A DNA stretch of 64,000 nt, from NCBI RefSeq assembly GCF_964355755.1, contig NC_092678.1:18510922-18574921 (forward strand), in the 5' to 3' direction. Below the pieces are notes generated by a model. It worked only from the letters and a program-made list of their open reading frames with translations, ran no database searches and had not been told where the DNA came from. Shown here piece by piece: positions 11,791 to 22,700 of this stretch (position 1 is its first letter; every line of letters begins with the position of its first letter). This DNA comes from Antedon mediterranea. Lineage: Eukaryota; Echinodermata; Crinoidea; Comatulida; Antedonidae. The translations under genes and the position numbers were made by a program.

Positions 11791-13242
11791 GAGGAAAAAG
11801 ATTCTCGAAGTAAATGTAATTTTGGATTTTAGATATATTGAACTGAAAAATATTTATTTTGGTGGCCCGTCGTATCGACATCTGAAGATATTACTAAAAA
11901 TAGTTTACCGAAAGTAGGGCATTTTCGAGATTGTTGACGACATAAGTAAAGAGAAAGACCTACAGGCACGTATAGTACCCATTTTAGGAAAATGGCAGAA
12001 TTGCAAATTCCTACAAACGTAATGACGAGTGAAGCCAGAGAGAGGTCACAGGGGAAGGTGACAGCATAATACGCCAACGGTATCCAGCCTCAGGACCCGC
12101 GTGACGTCAATGATTACTATTCCCAATAACGTATAAACTTGTCTGCTGGTAACCTTCGGCCGAAAGCACTTTAGCTCGGTAAATCAATGGTCCATCTCGT
12201 TTATGTCTAGTTTAACCATTTATGAGAAAACGAGTATTGTGTAAACATGCTCAAACATTACGTTTGTAATTATTACAGCACAGATACTATGATTACCCCG
12301 ATTGTGAACATTTATTATGTTTAATTAACCTTTGGTCTTTAACAAACTGGGCTCATCTTAAGCTTGGTTCCTACAAGCGACAGTTCGAATAATCTATCGT
12401 TTGTGATTGGTCAAACCATTGTGTTACGTGAAAACCAAACATTGGTTTCAAACGTAGTGGCAAATATTTTCCCGCTTCCTTATCGTTAACTTTGAAATCT
12501 TGTGTTGTGACGTCAAGGAGCAGAAAGGTTACTGTATATTAGGTAACCGGTTCCTTATCCTACGACCTTGACATACAGACCGACAGACAAAGAGACAGAC
12601 GCTCTTTAATCAACTATGAAAGAAAAACATTGACTTCGTACGGTTAAAAGGTCGTTTATTTTAGTTCGAAATGATTACAAAGCATATTATTACGGTTGGT
12701 TTTAAAATACATTTGGGAATTCATAGAATAATTAGTTAATAAAGGCTAGTATAGCAATTTTTCTGTCGTTTGTGCCTATAACATTGATCGAGAGACACAG
12801 GCTGGTGCGCGTAAACATAGTCGTATCAATTTCTATCCGGTTAAGTTGAATATTGATAAAGTTATATAGTTGAAATCAATTGCATAATCGGGTGCATAAT
12901 ATAGCCTATATGTGTGTATTTGATTGAAGAACAGACTTACAGAATACGTATAACTATTACAGAATAGCTAACGTACTCTGGCTCGGCTACGAGTTTGTAT
13001 GTTTAAATCGTAAAGCAGACATTTTGCATTTTCTAACTAATTAATTGAAACATTGTGTAATTGAAATTGCTCGTCTGGGAGGCTTGATGTCTAAGTCATT
13101 TATTAAGAATATAAGTTATATATAACAAAGAGCTGCACCAGGTTGACGTACGATAGATCAAACTAATTATTTAGTTTTTATTTATTTAGTGGATAACGCG
13201 TAGAAATGGTAAGAGAAAAAATAAAACTGAAACATTTATACA
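11791..13242. other. No gene seen; family A remnant
   Basis: A family A left-end remnant lies at about 12359-12430 ('aagcttggttcctacaagcg', then 'gtgattggtcaaa'). The remainder shows no exon-like segment. 'gacagaccgacagacaaagagacagac' near 12574-12600 is a small simple repeat. Confidence 0.4.
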
Positions 13243-13519
13243 TTTACTTTCCCCAAATACATGAAAAATGAAGATTAATAAAAAAAAAAGATTTTTATTA
13301 GACCATTTCGCAGTTTTGATAACATTCGTAGAAAAAAAAATAAAAAATGCTTTTATTTATAAAAAGACAAAATAAACGATTACATTCAACCAAAACCCCA
13401 TTTACTTCCAATCTATTTCTTCAGGTACATATTTTTTTCGATCTAATTTTTGGTCAAAGTGAATAACAAAAAAAAGAAAATAAAAAAATGTTTTTCCAGG
13501 TAAACAATATATCTTTACA
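13243..13519 (+). repeat. MITE-like family C copy
   Basis: Carries 'aaaaatgaagattaata', 'gtagaaaaaaaaataaaaaatg', 'acattcaaccaaaa', 'cttcaggtaca' and 'aatttttggtcaaagtgaata', ending in 'aacaatatatcttta'. The block order matches 8868-9182 and 33515-33842. Confidence 0.65.
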
Positions 13520-13734
13520 ATTGTATTTAAAAGTCAGTTGTTTTCTGTAGTACAACAATTGATAGTTAACTAGGTTTCTTCTAGAAGAAGTAATACATTA
13601 TAATTTGTCCAAAATTGTCATCGACTAAAATTATCAATATCTATTATATTTCTTACACCAAAAAAAAAAAAAAAAAAAATTGCATACAGAATCGACGAAA
13701 TTAAGTCCGACGATTTTGAACACATTTGCCAAAC
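13520..13734. other. No gene; 18-20 base A tract
   Basis: The only notable feature is a long A tract at about 13661-13679. Confidence 0.4.
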
Positions 13735-13905
13735 CAAAATCTAACGAACGCATTCGTCGCAAAGTTTGGATTCCACTATGGATGCAACGCAATAACGTAG
13801 ACGTGATGCAAATGACGAATAGACCAATGACAGATACCAGTAAATAATGACTGGTGATTGGCCAAATCGCTCTTACGTTCTTGCGTTGCGTACTAGTGGG
13901 ACATG
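13735..13905 (-). repeat. MITE-like family A remnant
   Basis: The right part 'ggtgattggccaaatcgct' followed by 'acgttcttgcgttgcgtact' and 'agtgggac' matches the family A right end; the left end is diverged. The open frame across this stretch is explained by the repeat. Confidence 0.5.
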
Positions 13906-14262
13906 TGATTATAGATGTTAGCTTCAAAATTTATTTGTGATTTCATAATTAATTGTATTAGCTTAATTTGAACCAATAATTACATAGGGAACAGTAGAAA
14001 TTCATGCATATAATACATACATTATAAATGTATAGTCTATAAAAACAACTATTTAAACTGTGGCACATTGAATTCGGTTACCAGCAACTTTAATAATTCC
14101 ACTTTCATTGCATCTAGTGAATTGATTTTAGAATAATTAAGACATTTAAGGCGATGGGCAACACTGATTTGATTTGGGAAATAAGAAAAAATTACGAACA
14201 GAAAATTACATTATAAAGATTTTCCAGCAGGATAGCCCAAACAGCTTATTTTCATTGGGATT
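13906..14262. other. No gene seen
   Basis: AT-rich spacer between two family A copies, with no exon-like segment. Confidence 0.35.
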
Positions 14263-14263
14263 C

Positions 14264-14416
14264 TTAAGCTTGGATCACATCAAAGTTTACAAATATGTAA
14301 TTTGACCAATCAAAATGCGATAGATCATCGAAACTCTCGTTTGTGGTTGGCTAAACTTGCTTGCGTTGTGCCTGTCTACGTCTTTACGTTTGTTGCAGGT
14401 ACGTGGGAACCAAGTT
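14264..14416. repeat. MITE-like family A copy
   Basis: Begins 'ttaagcttggatcacatc' and ends 'gtgggaaccaagtttta', with the internal 'ttgaccaatcaaaatgcgat' and 'ttgtggttggctaaac'. Ends and interior match the short subtype, somewhat diverged. Confidence 0.65.
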
Positions 14417-14542
14417 TTAATATCCTCACGACAAATACGTTTACTTTAATTATAGTATGTCATGCCCCCATTTTCACGATTACACATTCAATTTTCAGGT
14501 TGTGCCTAAACAAAATACTGTGTCGTTTTGTTGAAACGAGAA

Positions 14543-14628
14543 ATTGAGGTTCTTACGTATTAATGTGCATACTTTGTTTTACAGGTGTAGAAATCCGGTC
14601 ATGTAGGACAAACAGTGTATCGTCTGGA
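14543..14628 (+). repeat. Left arm of an 86-bp inverted repeat
   Basis: This arm ('attgaggttcttacgtatt' ... 'tatcgtctgga') is the near-perfect inverse of 15328-15413; I see one mismatch, in 'acaggtgtag' against 'acatgtgtag'. The arms enclose about 0.7 kb including family A copies. Confidence 0.8.
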
Positions 14629-15004
14629 AAGCACGTGGAAGCAAATACATACAAAATCGCAGCCAGTTTGTGCTAGCTTAATCATAGACGAGGACTGAAC
14701 GTTCCTATTGTGTGCGCCACTCGATTACATTGTTGTTACGTTTAAATAGCAGTACAGTAAAGAAATATCGTTCGGTTAGTATAATTTTCAGCAAGTAATT
14801 AATTGACAATATCGTATTTAATGACAATATTTTTTAATCAAATAAAGTGATATCAGATTATTAGTCTGTAAACGTTAAATACGGTCTTATTTCGTATCCA
14901 CCAATCAACACTGAGACTTTGATTGAGTAGATTTAACGTTATCAAATACGTACTTATTTACCGATTTCATTATCAGACTATACAACATAAAAGTGGTTGT
15001 CGGA

Positions 15005-15100
15005 CTAAAGCTTGGTTCCCACCAGGACGTAACACAAGGTAATAGACCTAACGTATGCCGCAAGAACATGGCATTGCGTGTTACACGTGGGAACCGACTA
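15005..15100. repeat. MITE-like family A, short internal-deletion copy
   Basis: 'taaagcttggttcccacc' opens the copy and 'gttacacgtgggaaccga' closes it. The interior is much shorter than in other copies. Confidence 0.5.
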
Positions 15101-15160
15101 CTATACGTAAGCACGGTGGTGCCGAGACGTATTCAACACCATTTCTGCTTTCCGTACGTA

Positions 15161-15327
15161 AAGCGTGGTTCCCACTAGCGACGCAACGCAAGGACGTAAC
15201 GCAACGCAAGTGAATTGACCAATCACAAGCGATTGTGATTGCCAACTGTCTATAACTTCGTTTGTCATTGGTTAAATCACTTGCGTTTCGTTTACGTCCT
15301 TGTTACGTTCTAGTGGGAACCAAGCTC
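15161..15327. repeat. MITE-like family A, short subtype, near complete
   Basis: Starts 'taaagcgtggttcccactag', then 'gacgcaacgcaaggacgta', 'gaattgaccaatcacaagcg', the inverse 'gtcattggttaaatcac', and ends 'gttctagtgggaaccaagct'. It is one of the clearest copies and closely resembles 34086-34273. It abuts the right arm of the 86-bp inverted repeat. Confidence 0.75.
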
Positions 15328-15413
15328 TCCAGACGATACACTGTTTGTCCTACATGACCGGATTTCTACACATGTAAAACAAAGTATGCACATTAATACG
15401 TAAGAACCTCAAT
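15328..15413 (-). repeat. Right arm of the 86-bp inverted repeat
   Basis: Inverse copy of 14543-14628. Its outer edge is directly followed by remnants of family B. Confidence 0.8.
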
Positions 15414-15431
15414 GCGAAATTGATAGAAGAG

Positions 15432-15578
15432 TATTTAAGGTCTGTCTACAATACCTACACTACACTATCATTGACTACAAAAAAGTGTGATGTGCCCAAA
15501 CTATGGTAGTGAAAAGACATAATTGTGTGATACATTATTTTTTGTCACATAAAGTTTGAGAGTGTAGACAGAGCTTTA
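15432..15578 (-). repeat. MITE-like family B copy
   Basis: Opens with a damaged 'aaggtctgtctacaatacc' and closes with 'cataaagtttgagagtgta' followed by 'gacagagctttac'. The internal 'gtgatgtgcccaaactatgg' matches the other family B copies. Confidence 0.6.
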
Positions 15579-16206
15579 CGTCGCGTCATTATATTGCGTT
15601 GCGGCAGGTTTTTGTTTATACTGGCAATGGTTGCCAGCGTTACGTAATTACATAAGGCTGCTTCGTTGTATGTCCCAGTATAATATACGATTCTCAAACG
15701 CAGTACGATTGGATGGACAGATCTTTAAAATAAATGAATACTAACTTATCGGTACTTCATCTATAAACACCGCATTAAATTACATTCACAATAGTTCCTA
15801 TGTATCCTGCAAATATAAACAATATTTTAATTTACCCTAAATACAGCGCTTTTATGTGACATTATCACTGTACATTATTCAATTACACATGTGACGATGT
15901 ATTATTGAACAATCTACGATACTGGGTAAATTGCAGATACAGTGTGGAGAGAATCGGCTCTAAAATAATATAGTTCTATCGGGTTCAAGGTTATTATTGC
16001 CAATGTAACTATGTTTTACGACATGTAAAGGAATTATTATTTCTATGTGATATTAGACATTCAACCGGGCGCCATTATAGACACACGGGACTAAAGCAAA
16101 TCAATTAAACATAATGTGATGAACGTAATAACTCAATGCACTGTCAAACTAATTATATGAGGCGTGTTCATGTATCAAATGTAACCAAGTATCATCAATT
16201 TCGTTT
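15579..16206. other. No gene seen
   Basis: No exon-like segment. The segment near 15880-15960 resembles the stem-loop element at 9273-9395. Confidence 0.35.
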
Positions 16207-16395
16207 CTTAAGCGTGGTTCCCATTAGAACGCAACGCAGCGACGTATTGACGCAGAGTGATGTATTGCGTAAGCAGTGGGAACCGACGATGCAACAGTAC
16301 TGCAAAGTCGCAGGTTTGTTTTCACGCAGGCGGGGGCAAACACAATTATTGAAAGGGCATTTTCTTAGGTTGCGTCGCTAGTCGGAACACAGCTT
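16207..16395. repeat. MITE-like family A, long subtype
   Basis: Inverted relative to 11319-11672: 'ttaagcgtggttcccattag' opens it, 'cagtgggaaccgacgatgca' lies inside, and it ends 'gtcggaacacagcttta'. It abuts a family B copy at 16395, so the two elements share a junction. Confidence 0.65.
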
Positions 16396-16559
16396 TAAGC
16401 TCTGTCTACACTATCAAACTTTATATGAAAATGTGATGTGTTGATAATAGGGAAATAGTGATGTCATAATTATCACTAGCATGTTTAAGCATATCACAAC
16501 CATATCTGGGCACATCGCATTTTTTGTCAAACTACTTTGATAGTGTAGACAGAGCTTAA
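16395..16559. repeat. MITE-like family B, complete copy
   Basis: The left end 'taagctctgtctacactatc' is the inverse of the right end 'tttgatagtgtagacagagc' plus 'tta', giving terminal inverted repeats of at least 20 bases. The total is about 165 bp with no coding capacity. This copy defines the family; others are at 1-97, 15432-15578 and 59132-59235. Confidence 0.8.
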
Positions 16560-16934
16560 AAATGCAATTACTGAATCATAACATGCATGTCCATTGCCTA
16601 CCAAAGATACGCTGGTGTAGTCTTGAATATTTCATGTTTCATACAGTACATGTAACTTCTTTTTCCTAACCTACGTTTCCAAATGTTAATGTCAAATTTC
16701 AAAGCGTTAACAGCTGACTGTCCTTTGGCTAATTGTTTTCAATCATTTATTTTTATATTAGATTAGACCTTCTGGAAGAACTTCCTATCTGGAAAACTAT
16801 TCCAGGAAAAGGCAGATACCGAATAAGAATAGCCAGAGGAACAAACTTGAGAGGAATGAACGAATTTAGGAAGGCACAATGGAGAAACAGAAGAAATGGC
16901 AACTGGGAAAAAGTTATGTTGTACAATAAAGATG
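16560..16934. other. No gene supported; lead-in to the 100-bp array
   Basis: An open frame spans 16733-17002, but its second half falls inside the tandem array and its composition matches the array. I treat it as fortuitous. Confidence 0.35.
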
Positions 16935-17740
16935 GAACGACAGGAGGACAATTGGTGATAAATACACGTAGTGAAGACATGACACGAGATAAATGGCAAT
17001 AACTAGATAGGAGTTAAAGAAGTAAACAAAAATAGATCGACAGGAGGACAATTGGTGATAAATACACAAAGTGAAGAGAGGAAACGAGATGAATGGCAAT
17101 AACTAGACAAGAGTTAAAGAACTAACCAGAGATAGAATAACAGGAGGAAAATTGGTGATGAATAAACGAAGTGAAAAAATGAAATGAGATGAATGGCAGG
17201 AACTGGACGAGAGTTCAAGAACTAAACAGAGATAGAACAATGACGAGAGGACAATTGGTGATGAATACACGAAGTGAAGAAATGAAACGAGATGAATGGC
17301 AAGAACTGAACAAGAGTTAAAGAACTAAATAGAGATAGAACCACAGGAGGACAAACAATTGGTGATGAATACACGAAGTAACTAAAAATAAAACTGGATG
17401 AATGGCAAGAACTGGGAAAGAGAAGAGTTAAAAAACTAAATAGAGATAGAACAACGACGGCAGGACAATTGGTGATGAATACACAAAGTGAAGAAATGAA
17501 ACGAGATGAATGGCAAGAACTGGACAAGCATTAAAGAACTAAATAGAGATAGAACAACAGGAGGACAATTGGTGATGAATACACGAAGTGAAGAAATGAA
17601 ACAAGATGAATGGCAAGAAAGAACTGGACAAGAGTTAAAGAACTAAATACAATTGGTAATGAATAAGACGAAGAGAAGAGAGGAATGAATGGAAAGGAAG
17701 ATTGAAGAAATTAAACGAGATTAATGGAAGGAGGAAGATT
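16935..17740. repeat. ~100-bp minisatellite, about 8 units
   Basis: 'aggacaattggtgat' recurs at about 16946, 17046, 17146, 17250, 17355, 17463 and 17562, that is, roughly every 100 bp. It is followed each time by 'gaa(t)acacgaagtgaag' and 'gagatgaatggcaa'. Units vary by small indels, so no frame is maintained across the array. The purine-rich + strand generates Ser/Phe-rich frames on the other strand, which are artefacts. Confidence 0.8.
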
Positions 17741-19242
17741 GGTGATGAAATATTAAGTGAAGAGAAAAATAACAAACACAAGAGAAAAACAGGATTTGTG
17801 AAAGTCGGCTTGGCACATGCTTTTCGCTCACCACCTTCGATGTCTACATCTAGGCTTGTGATGATGAGGCTGATCTTGATCACTTCAATCACTTGTACAA
17901 CTCTGTATTCCATTGGTATTACCGATAACTTAGGCTGTTTCCAATTATGGTAAGACCTTAGATTTTCTTACTTTTTTTTGCTTCAATCCAGATAATCACT
18001 AAATGGGGAAAAATGCTTTATTTATAAAACCAGTGATGTTTATCTTCCAATTTTTAATTTCTTTGGCGTAGAAGATTATTGAGAATGGAAAATAGAATAC
18101 CGTAAGAAGACCAAGAAGCAAGAAATCTATAAATATACAGTAGTAGGCCTTAACATTAACACCTTTTTACTCAGGTAAGCCATATGGTGTTATTGAACAA
18201 ATGTACATTAAAACACAATATATGATTCATAAACCTTTTACCCTTTAGTTAAAATTTTAAAACCTAGGCTGACAAAATACATAACAAAAGCCTAGCTATT
18301 CTACTGACATTTGGGGATATATTATGTTAAGGAGGCATCGTGCCATTTCGGCAAACCACAGCAAATGGAGCGTGCTTATGCCTTTTAAACGGCATTATAA
18401 TCCAGAAATGAGTTAATAACTTCCGCACTCATTTGCCGACGTGCCGTTACCACGGACTATGTTCGCACAAAATCATTGTGTTGTTTAAAACGCGTTAAGA
18501 AATTTGACGGTTGGTGGCCTGCTAATAACAAACAGCCATGAACCTTTAGCAGACATACACGTTTTTCGCGCCCTTTTAAGTCGCATCGTCTACTGTCCAC
18601 GCTGCATATATTTTGTACGCATTGCGAAGTTTCGTTTCATTTCAGTGCGCTTATGACGCACTAACCTCTGGCACGTGAAACCCAAAAATATATTTACGAG
18701 CCGGATGTACAGATAACGAAGTAATAAAAACAAATTGACCTACTCAATCAAATCAATTATGTTGGTTATTATTATAATTAAATTTCTTTTATTTCGGAAA
18801 CATTTAATCAATATCTAATAAATTTAAAACAGAAAACAAAGAAAAAGCATCAGTTAGATTATAATATATTACTTCAGAAGTAACTTAACTGCAGCGCCAA
18901 TTTATTTTTAACGAACCAGTACTTTGTGGAATCTTTCGTAACTTGTAATTTATTAAAATGTCCTTGAAAAGAAAGAGAAATAATTAATGTGTGATTGTCT
19001 AATAAACTTCTCGAATGAGCTGATTAAAATTATTATTTATCTTTATACCTAAATGACTTCCAAATGGACAAATCGGCAAATTGACAATAATCAGACTCAA
19101 ACTCACGCAATATAAATATGTCAAACGCTAACCTATAGTATTTAGTACTACTTCCAATTTCTAAGCTAATTATATAAATAAATGGTATACGCTATCTGTT
19201 TTTAGAATTTATGAATGAATCTGCATTTAAAAAAAAACGTAA
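17741..19242. other. Intergenic DNA, GC-richer block at 18330-18720
   Basis: No exon can be supported. The block at about 18330-18720 has more GC and CpG than its flanks ('ttgccgacgtgccgttac', 'tttttcgcgcccttttaag') and may be a regulatory region or a decayed repeat. Confidence 0.3.
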
Positions 19243-19584
19243 TTAACTGGAACCAGGAAAGTCACTCTTCCTTGACTGAAACTCACGAATATCATTCACT
19301 GGGTCAATGAACCATTGCATTGAATCTAATCTAGCTAGTTCGTCAAACGATGATTTCTGTACTAAACAGTACCGTGCAGCATTGCTTTTACCATAATCGA
19401 ATTGTTTTGAACAATAGCGATCATTTCCAAAAAAAGTTTTCAAAAGTTTGCTGCAGTAGTGTAGACTAGTTGATAAACAGTAAACTGTGCCTCTGTCTTG
19501 GTTGTTCTCTGAGCAAGGTAAATGTGTTTCTTGCTCCTTTGTTTGGTCACCTAGGTAGGACCGCGACAAGACGAAAACGTCCAA
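19243..19584 (-). CDS. Cys-rich open frame, possible exon of unknown gene
   Basis: The frame has a non-repetitive, protein-like composition with Cys in the order C-x11-C-x7-C-x13-C-x14-C, for example the stretches HLPCSENNQDRGTVYC and YGKSNAARYC, and ends FPGSS before a stop. The apparent first codon is TTG, so the real beginning is either a splice acceptor (one candidate is the 'cctacctag' just inside the frame) or further upstream. It lies about 180 bp beyond the FHIT stop codon on the same strand, past a likely FHIT polyadenylation signal, so it is probably not part of FHIT. Several paired Cys suggest a secreted domain, but I recognise no family. It could also be a chance open frame. Confidence 0.3.
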   Translation of the reverse strand: MDVFVLSRSYLGDQTKEQETHLPCSENNQDRGTVYCLSTSLHYCSKLLKTFFGNDRYCSKQFDYGKSNAARYCLVQKSSFDELARLDSMQWFIDPVNDIREFQSRKSDFPGSS

Positions 19585-19628
19585 AGAAATTGCATTTTAT
19601 CTGTCAGGAATTTGTATGATTTTGTTTT

Positions 19629-19634
19629 TTTATT
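19629..19634 (-). terminator. Candidate polyadenylation signal of FHIT
   Basis: TTTATT on the + strand reads AATAAA on the - strand, about 130 bases after the FHIT stop codon. It is the first canonical hexamer I see downstream. Confidence 0.45.
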
Positions 19635-19764
19635 TTAAATGGGCCTTGAGCACTCTTGAGTGGTGTGTTCGCTATAAAAATCTTGTTATTATTATGTTAT
19701 TATCACTCACATTCCTGAGTATTTAAAGAGATAGTAATATACAACGGCCAATAAATTAATTACT

Positions 19765-22700
19765 TTATATATTTTGGGTATGTATTTTATCAAATAGATT
19801 TCTCAGTGCAGAAGCTTCCTCTGCCATGTCTTCATCTGATCTCCATTTCCCACCTTTCTTGTCTACATGCAGTTTATTATTATGCCGTTCAATCTGAAAA
19901 GATTGAAATATTGAAAAAATATTATCATTTGAATTGGAAATATGTGATAATGTTCAATCTGAAAGGATTGAAATACTTAGCATAATAAATTATCATTTGA
20001 AGTTGAAAAATGTGATAATGTTTAATCTGATTGGATTGAAATATCAACATTATTATTTTAATGTGATAATGTTCAATCTGATTGGATTGGAATATCAACA
20101 TTATTATTTTAATGTGATAATGTTCAATCTGATTGGATTGGAATATCAACATTATTATTTTAATGTGATAATGTTCAATCTGATTGGATTGGAATATCAA
20201 CATTATTATTTTAATGTGATAATGTTCAATCTGATTGGATTGGAATATCAACATTATTATTTTAATGTGATAATGTTCAATCTGATTGGATTGAAATATC
20301 AACATTATTATTTTAATGTGATAATTTTCAATCTGAAAGGAATAAAATATCGAACATATATTTTCATTTTTATTCTATATAAACAATTGAGTTCTTAAAG
20401 TAGTGCATTGTTGTGTGTAAATAGGTATAATGCGCCAGTTTACAGAAAACCTTTTAGGCCTAACCACATACAAATCTAAAAGAAATCCATTCTACTTTAT
20501 TAGTTGATTTTTTTTAACTTAAAAGGATACTTTTCTAAGATAGCAATATCCTTAAATAAACGACGCAATTTCGGTAATTACGGTAATTACATCACTCACA
20601 AACCTAATAAAATAATGACAACATCCTTATAATGTGATTGGTGCAAATTACACCACCTACGGAAAAAACTGTAAAATGCACACGCTATCACATTTTTTTT
20701 ATGTTACCACTATACAAGTGAAAGACATCACGACCATACCAGGATATTTTACAACTCTAATTAGAACAGCAAAACATTGATAATTATTGGAATGAATCTG
20801 GAAAAGGTCAGGCTATTGTTGTTAATAAGCGACATAAAGTTGAACTCTAAATGCACGACTGCATTGCAATGGGTTTCTGGAAATGATGGTCATTATGATT
20901 TTTTCAAGGTTTTCAAAGGGTAGATACAGGTTAAACAATTTACATTATTTTAAATGCAACATTTGAAAAAAAAAAGTTCAACAAAAGCAGTGTGAATATT
21001 GTGTTCAGGACTTTTCTGTACTGTTATAAGAAAGCAATTTTACTGACACCGAGTAACTATAATAAAATTTGTATTTTTCAATGCAAATATTATAGGTAAA
21101 TATATTATATAGTTTTCCTACAGAAATATTTCTTAAGTTTACATAAATGAGGGTTAATTTTTGTGATTTTCCTAGGAAAATGGTTTGGTTTATATACTTT
21201 TGTGTGTCCTAAATTTAAATAAATAAATTAAAATGGTCAAATAGCACCACTTTTAAAGAAAAAATGGACTCTCGTCACGTCACTTGTTCTGTTTAACATT
21301 TTTCGGAAAAATGTGTTATATCTTATAATAAACAACATAGATTTTAAAGCTGGATCTATCCTTTAAGCTTTTTCCAAGAAACTGTTAATTCTTTGCTTAA
21401 ATAACTATTTTATTAATATTTATTCATTGATAATTATTTCTTAGTAAAATATTAATAACCAACCACAACAATTTACTTTCCAAGAGTAATTTCAAACAAT
21501 AATTTGATAAAACAGTTACAGTTTTAATTAGTGATGTAATTTAAAGCATGGTTGCTTTGTAATGTTTTTTCTGGAACTAAGGTTATGCACTCTCTCCAAG
21601 GTTTCTATGGAATTACAAAATCATTCATTTTTTACGTTGCCACGTACAAAGAGCTACAACGAACAGAAAAAAGCAACTATATATTTTTCTTAGCTTCGCA
21701 GCTACTGGTTTAAAATTGGTATTTCTTATTTAAAATATACACCTTTTCAACAACATAATAACCTCACTTATTTTTCGACAGCCGTGAGAAGCAGAATGAA
21801 ATTTATGAAATAATCTGTATTAGTTTGACTCAAATGTATGTGTATATATTGAGAATAATTTGATTATACCAAGTTCCCAACCAGTCATACTACATTAAAC
21901 ATTTCCTCTAGCTTATGCTTGTACCTACACATTCCAAGGTATTTTGGTTCAAATCCTGTGGGATACCATATTTGTTTTTCTTTCAATCATTATCATTAGA
22001 AAAGATTTTGTTAAATAACAAATTTATTATTGATTAATATTGAAAATTGTTATTGATCGCTATTGATTATTCTTTCTATTACGTACAACTGGAAAATGCT
22101 GTTTGATAGCTTTTGTATATATATCCTTATTATGATCATTATTAAAATATCTTAATAATATAAAACATTATTTCCAAATTCAAATGTAACATTGAAAACA
22201 TTCAATCACTTTTTTTAATAAATGTTTTCTATTAAGTAATAATAAACCAGTTTAATTTTGTGAAGAAACAAAATTATTCTGACCCAAAAACAACTATTTT
22301 GTGATTAGATAGATTGCATTTGATGATCCGTAAACACAATTCAAGGCTACTGCTGTGTCTTGTCTTAAAAAAACACATTCTTACATAGAACCATGTAGAA
22401 AAAAAAAGTATAACTAAGAATCTACCTAAAGAATAATCTAAATGTTGGTGTATTTTATATGAATCACACTAGCTAGTAAGTCTAGACAGTAAGTAGGTCT
22501 CCAATAGTGAAGTTGTTGGTAATAAAAGAGAGAAAAACTCTTTTTCCATTTCATTGTGAAAATAATCAGATTCGCACATACAGTAGGCTTCCTTTAAATT
22601 AAATCTGCATATCAATCATAAAATGTAAAGTTTGAATCTTTATTGGAGTTATTCGTCCACTATTTTTTATTTAGTTTGATGCTTACAGTTAGTGAGCAGG

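Noticed and set aside
16733-17913. Open frames on both strands around 16.7-17.9 kb, including a basic frame starting MFSIIYFYIRLDLLEE
   Set aside because: The frames coincide with the ~100-bp array, whose purine-rich strand lacks stops. Units are not multiples of three and contain indels, so no protein would be maintained.
19925-20398. Repetitive 126- and 154-codon frames on opposite strands
   Set aside because: Both follow from a 51-bp unit without stops; two overlapping antisense repeat proteins are not credible.
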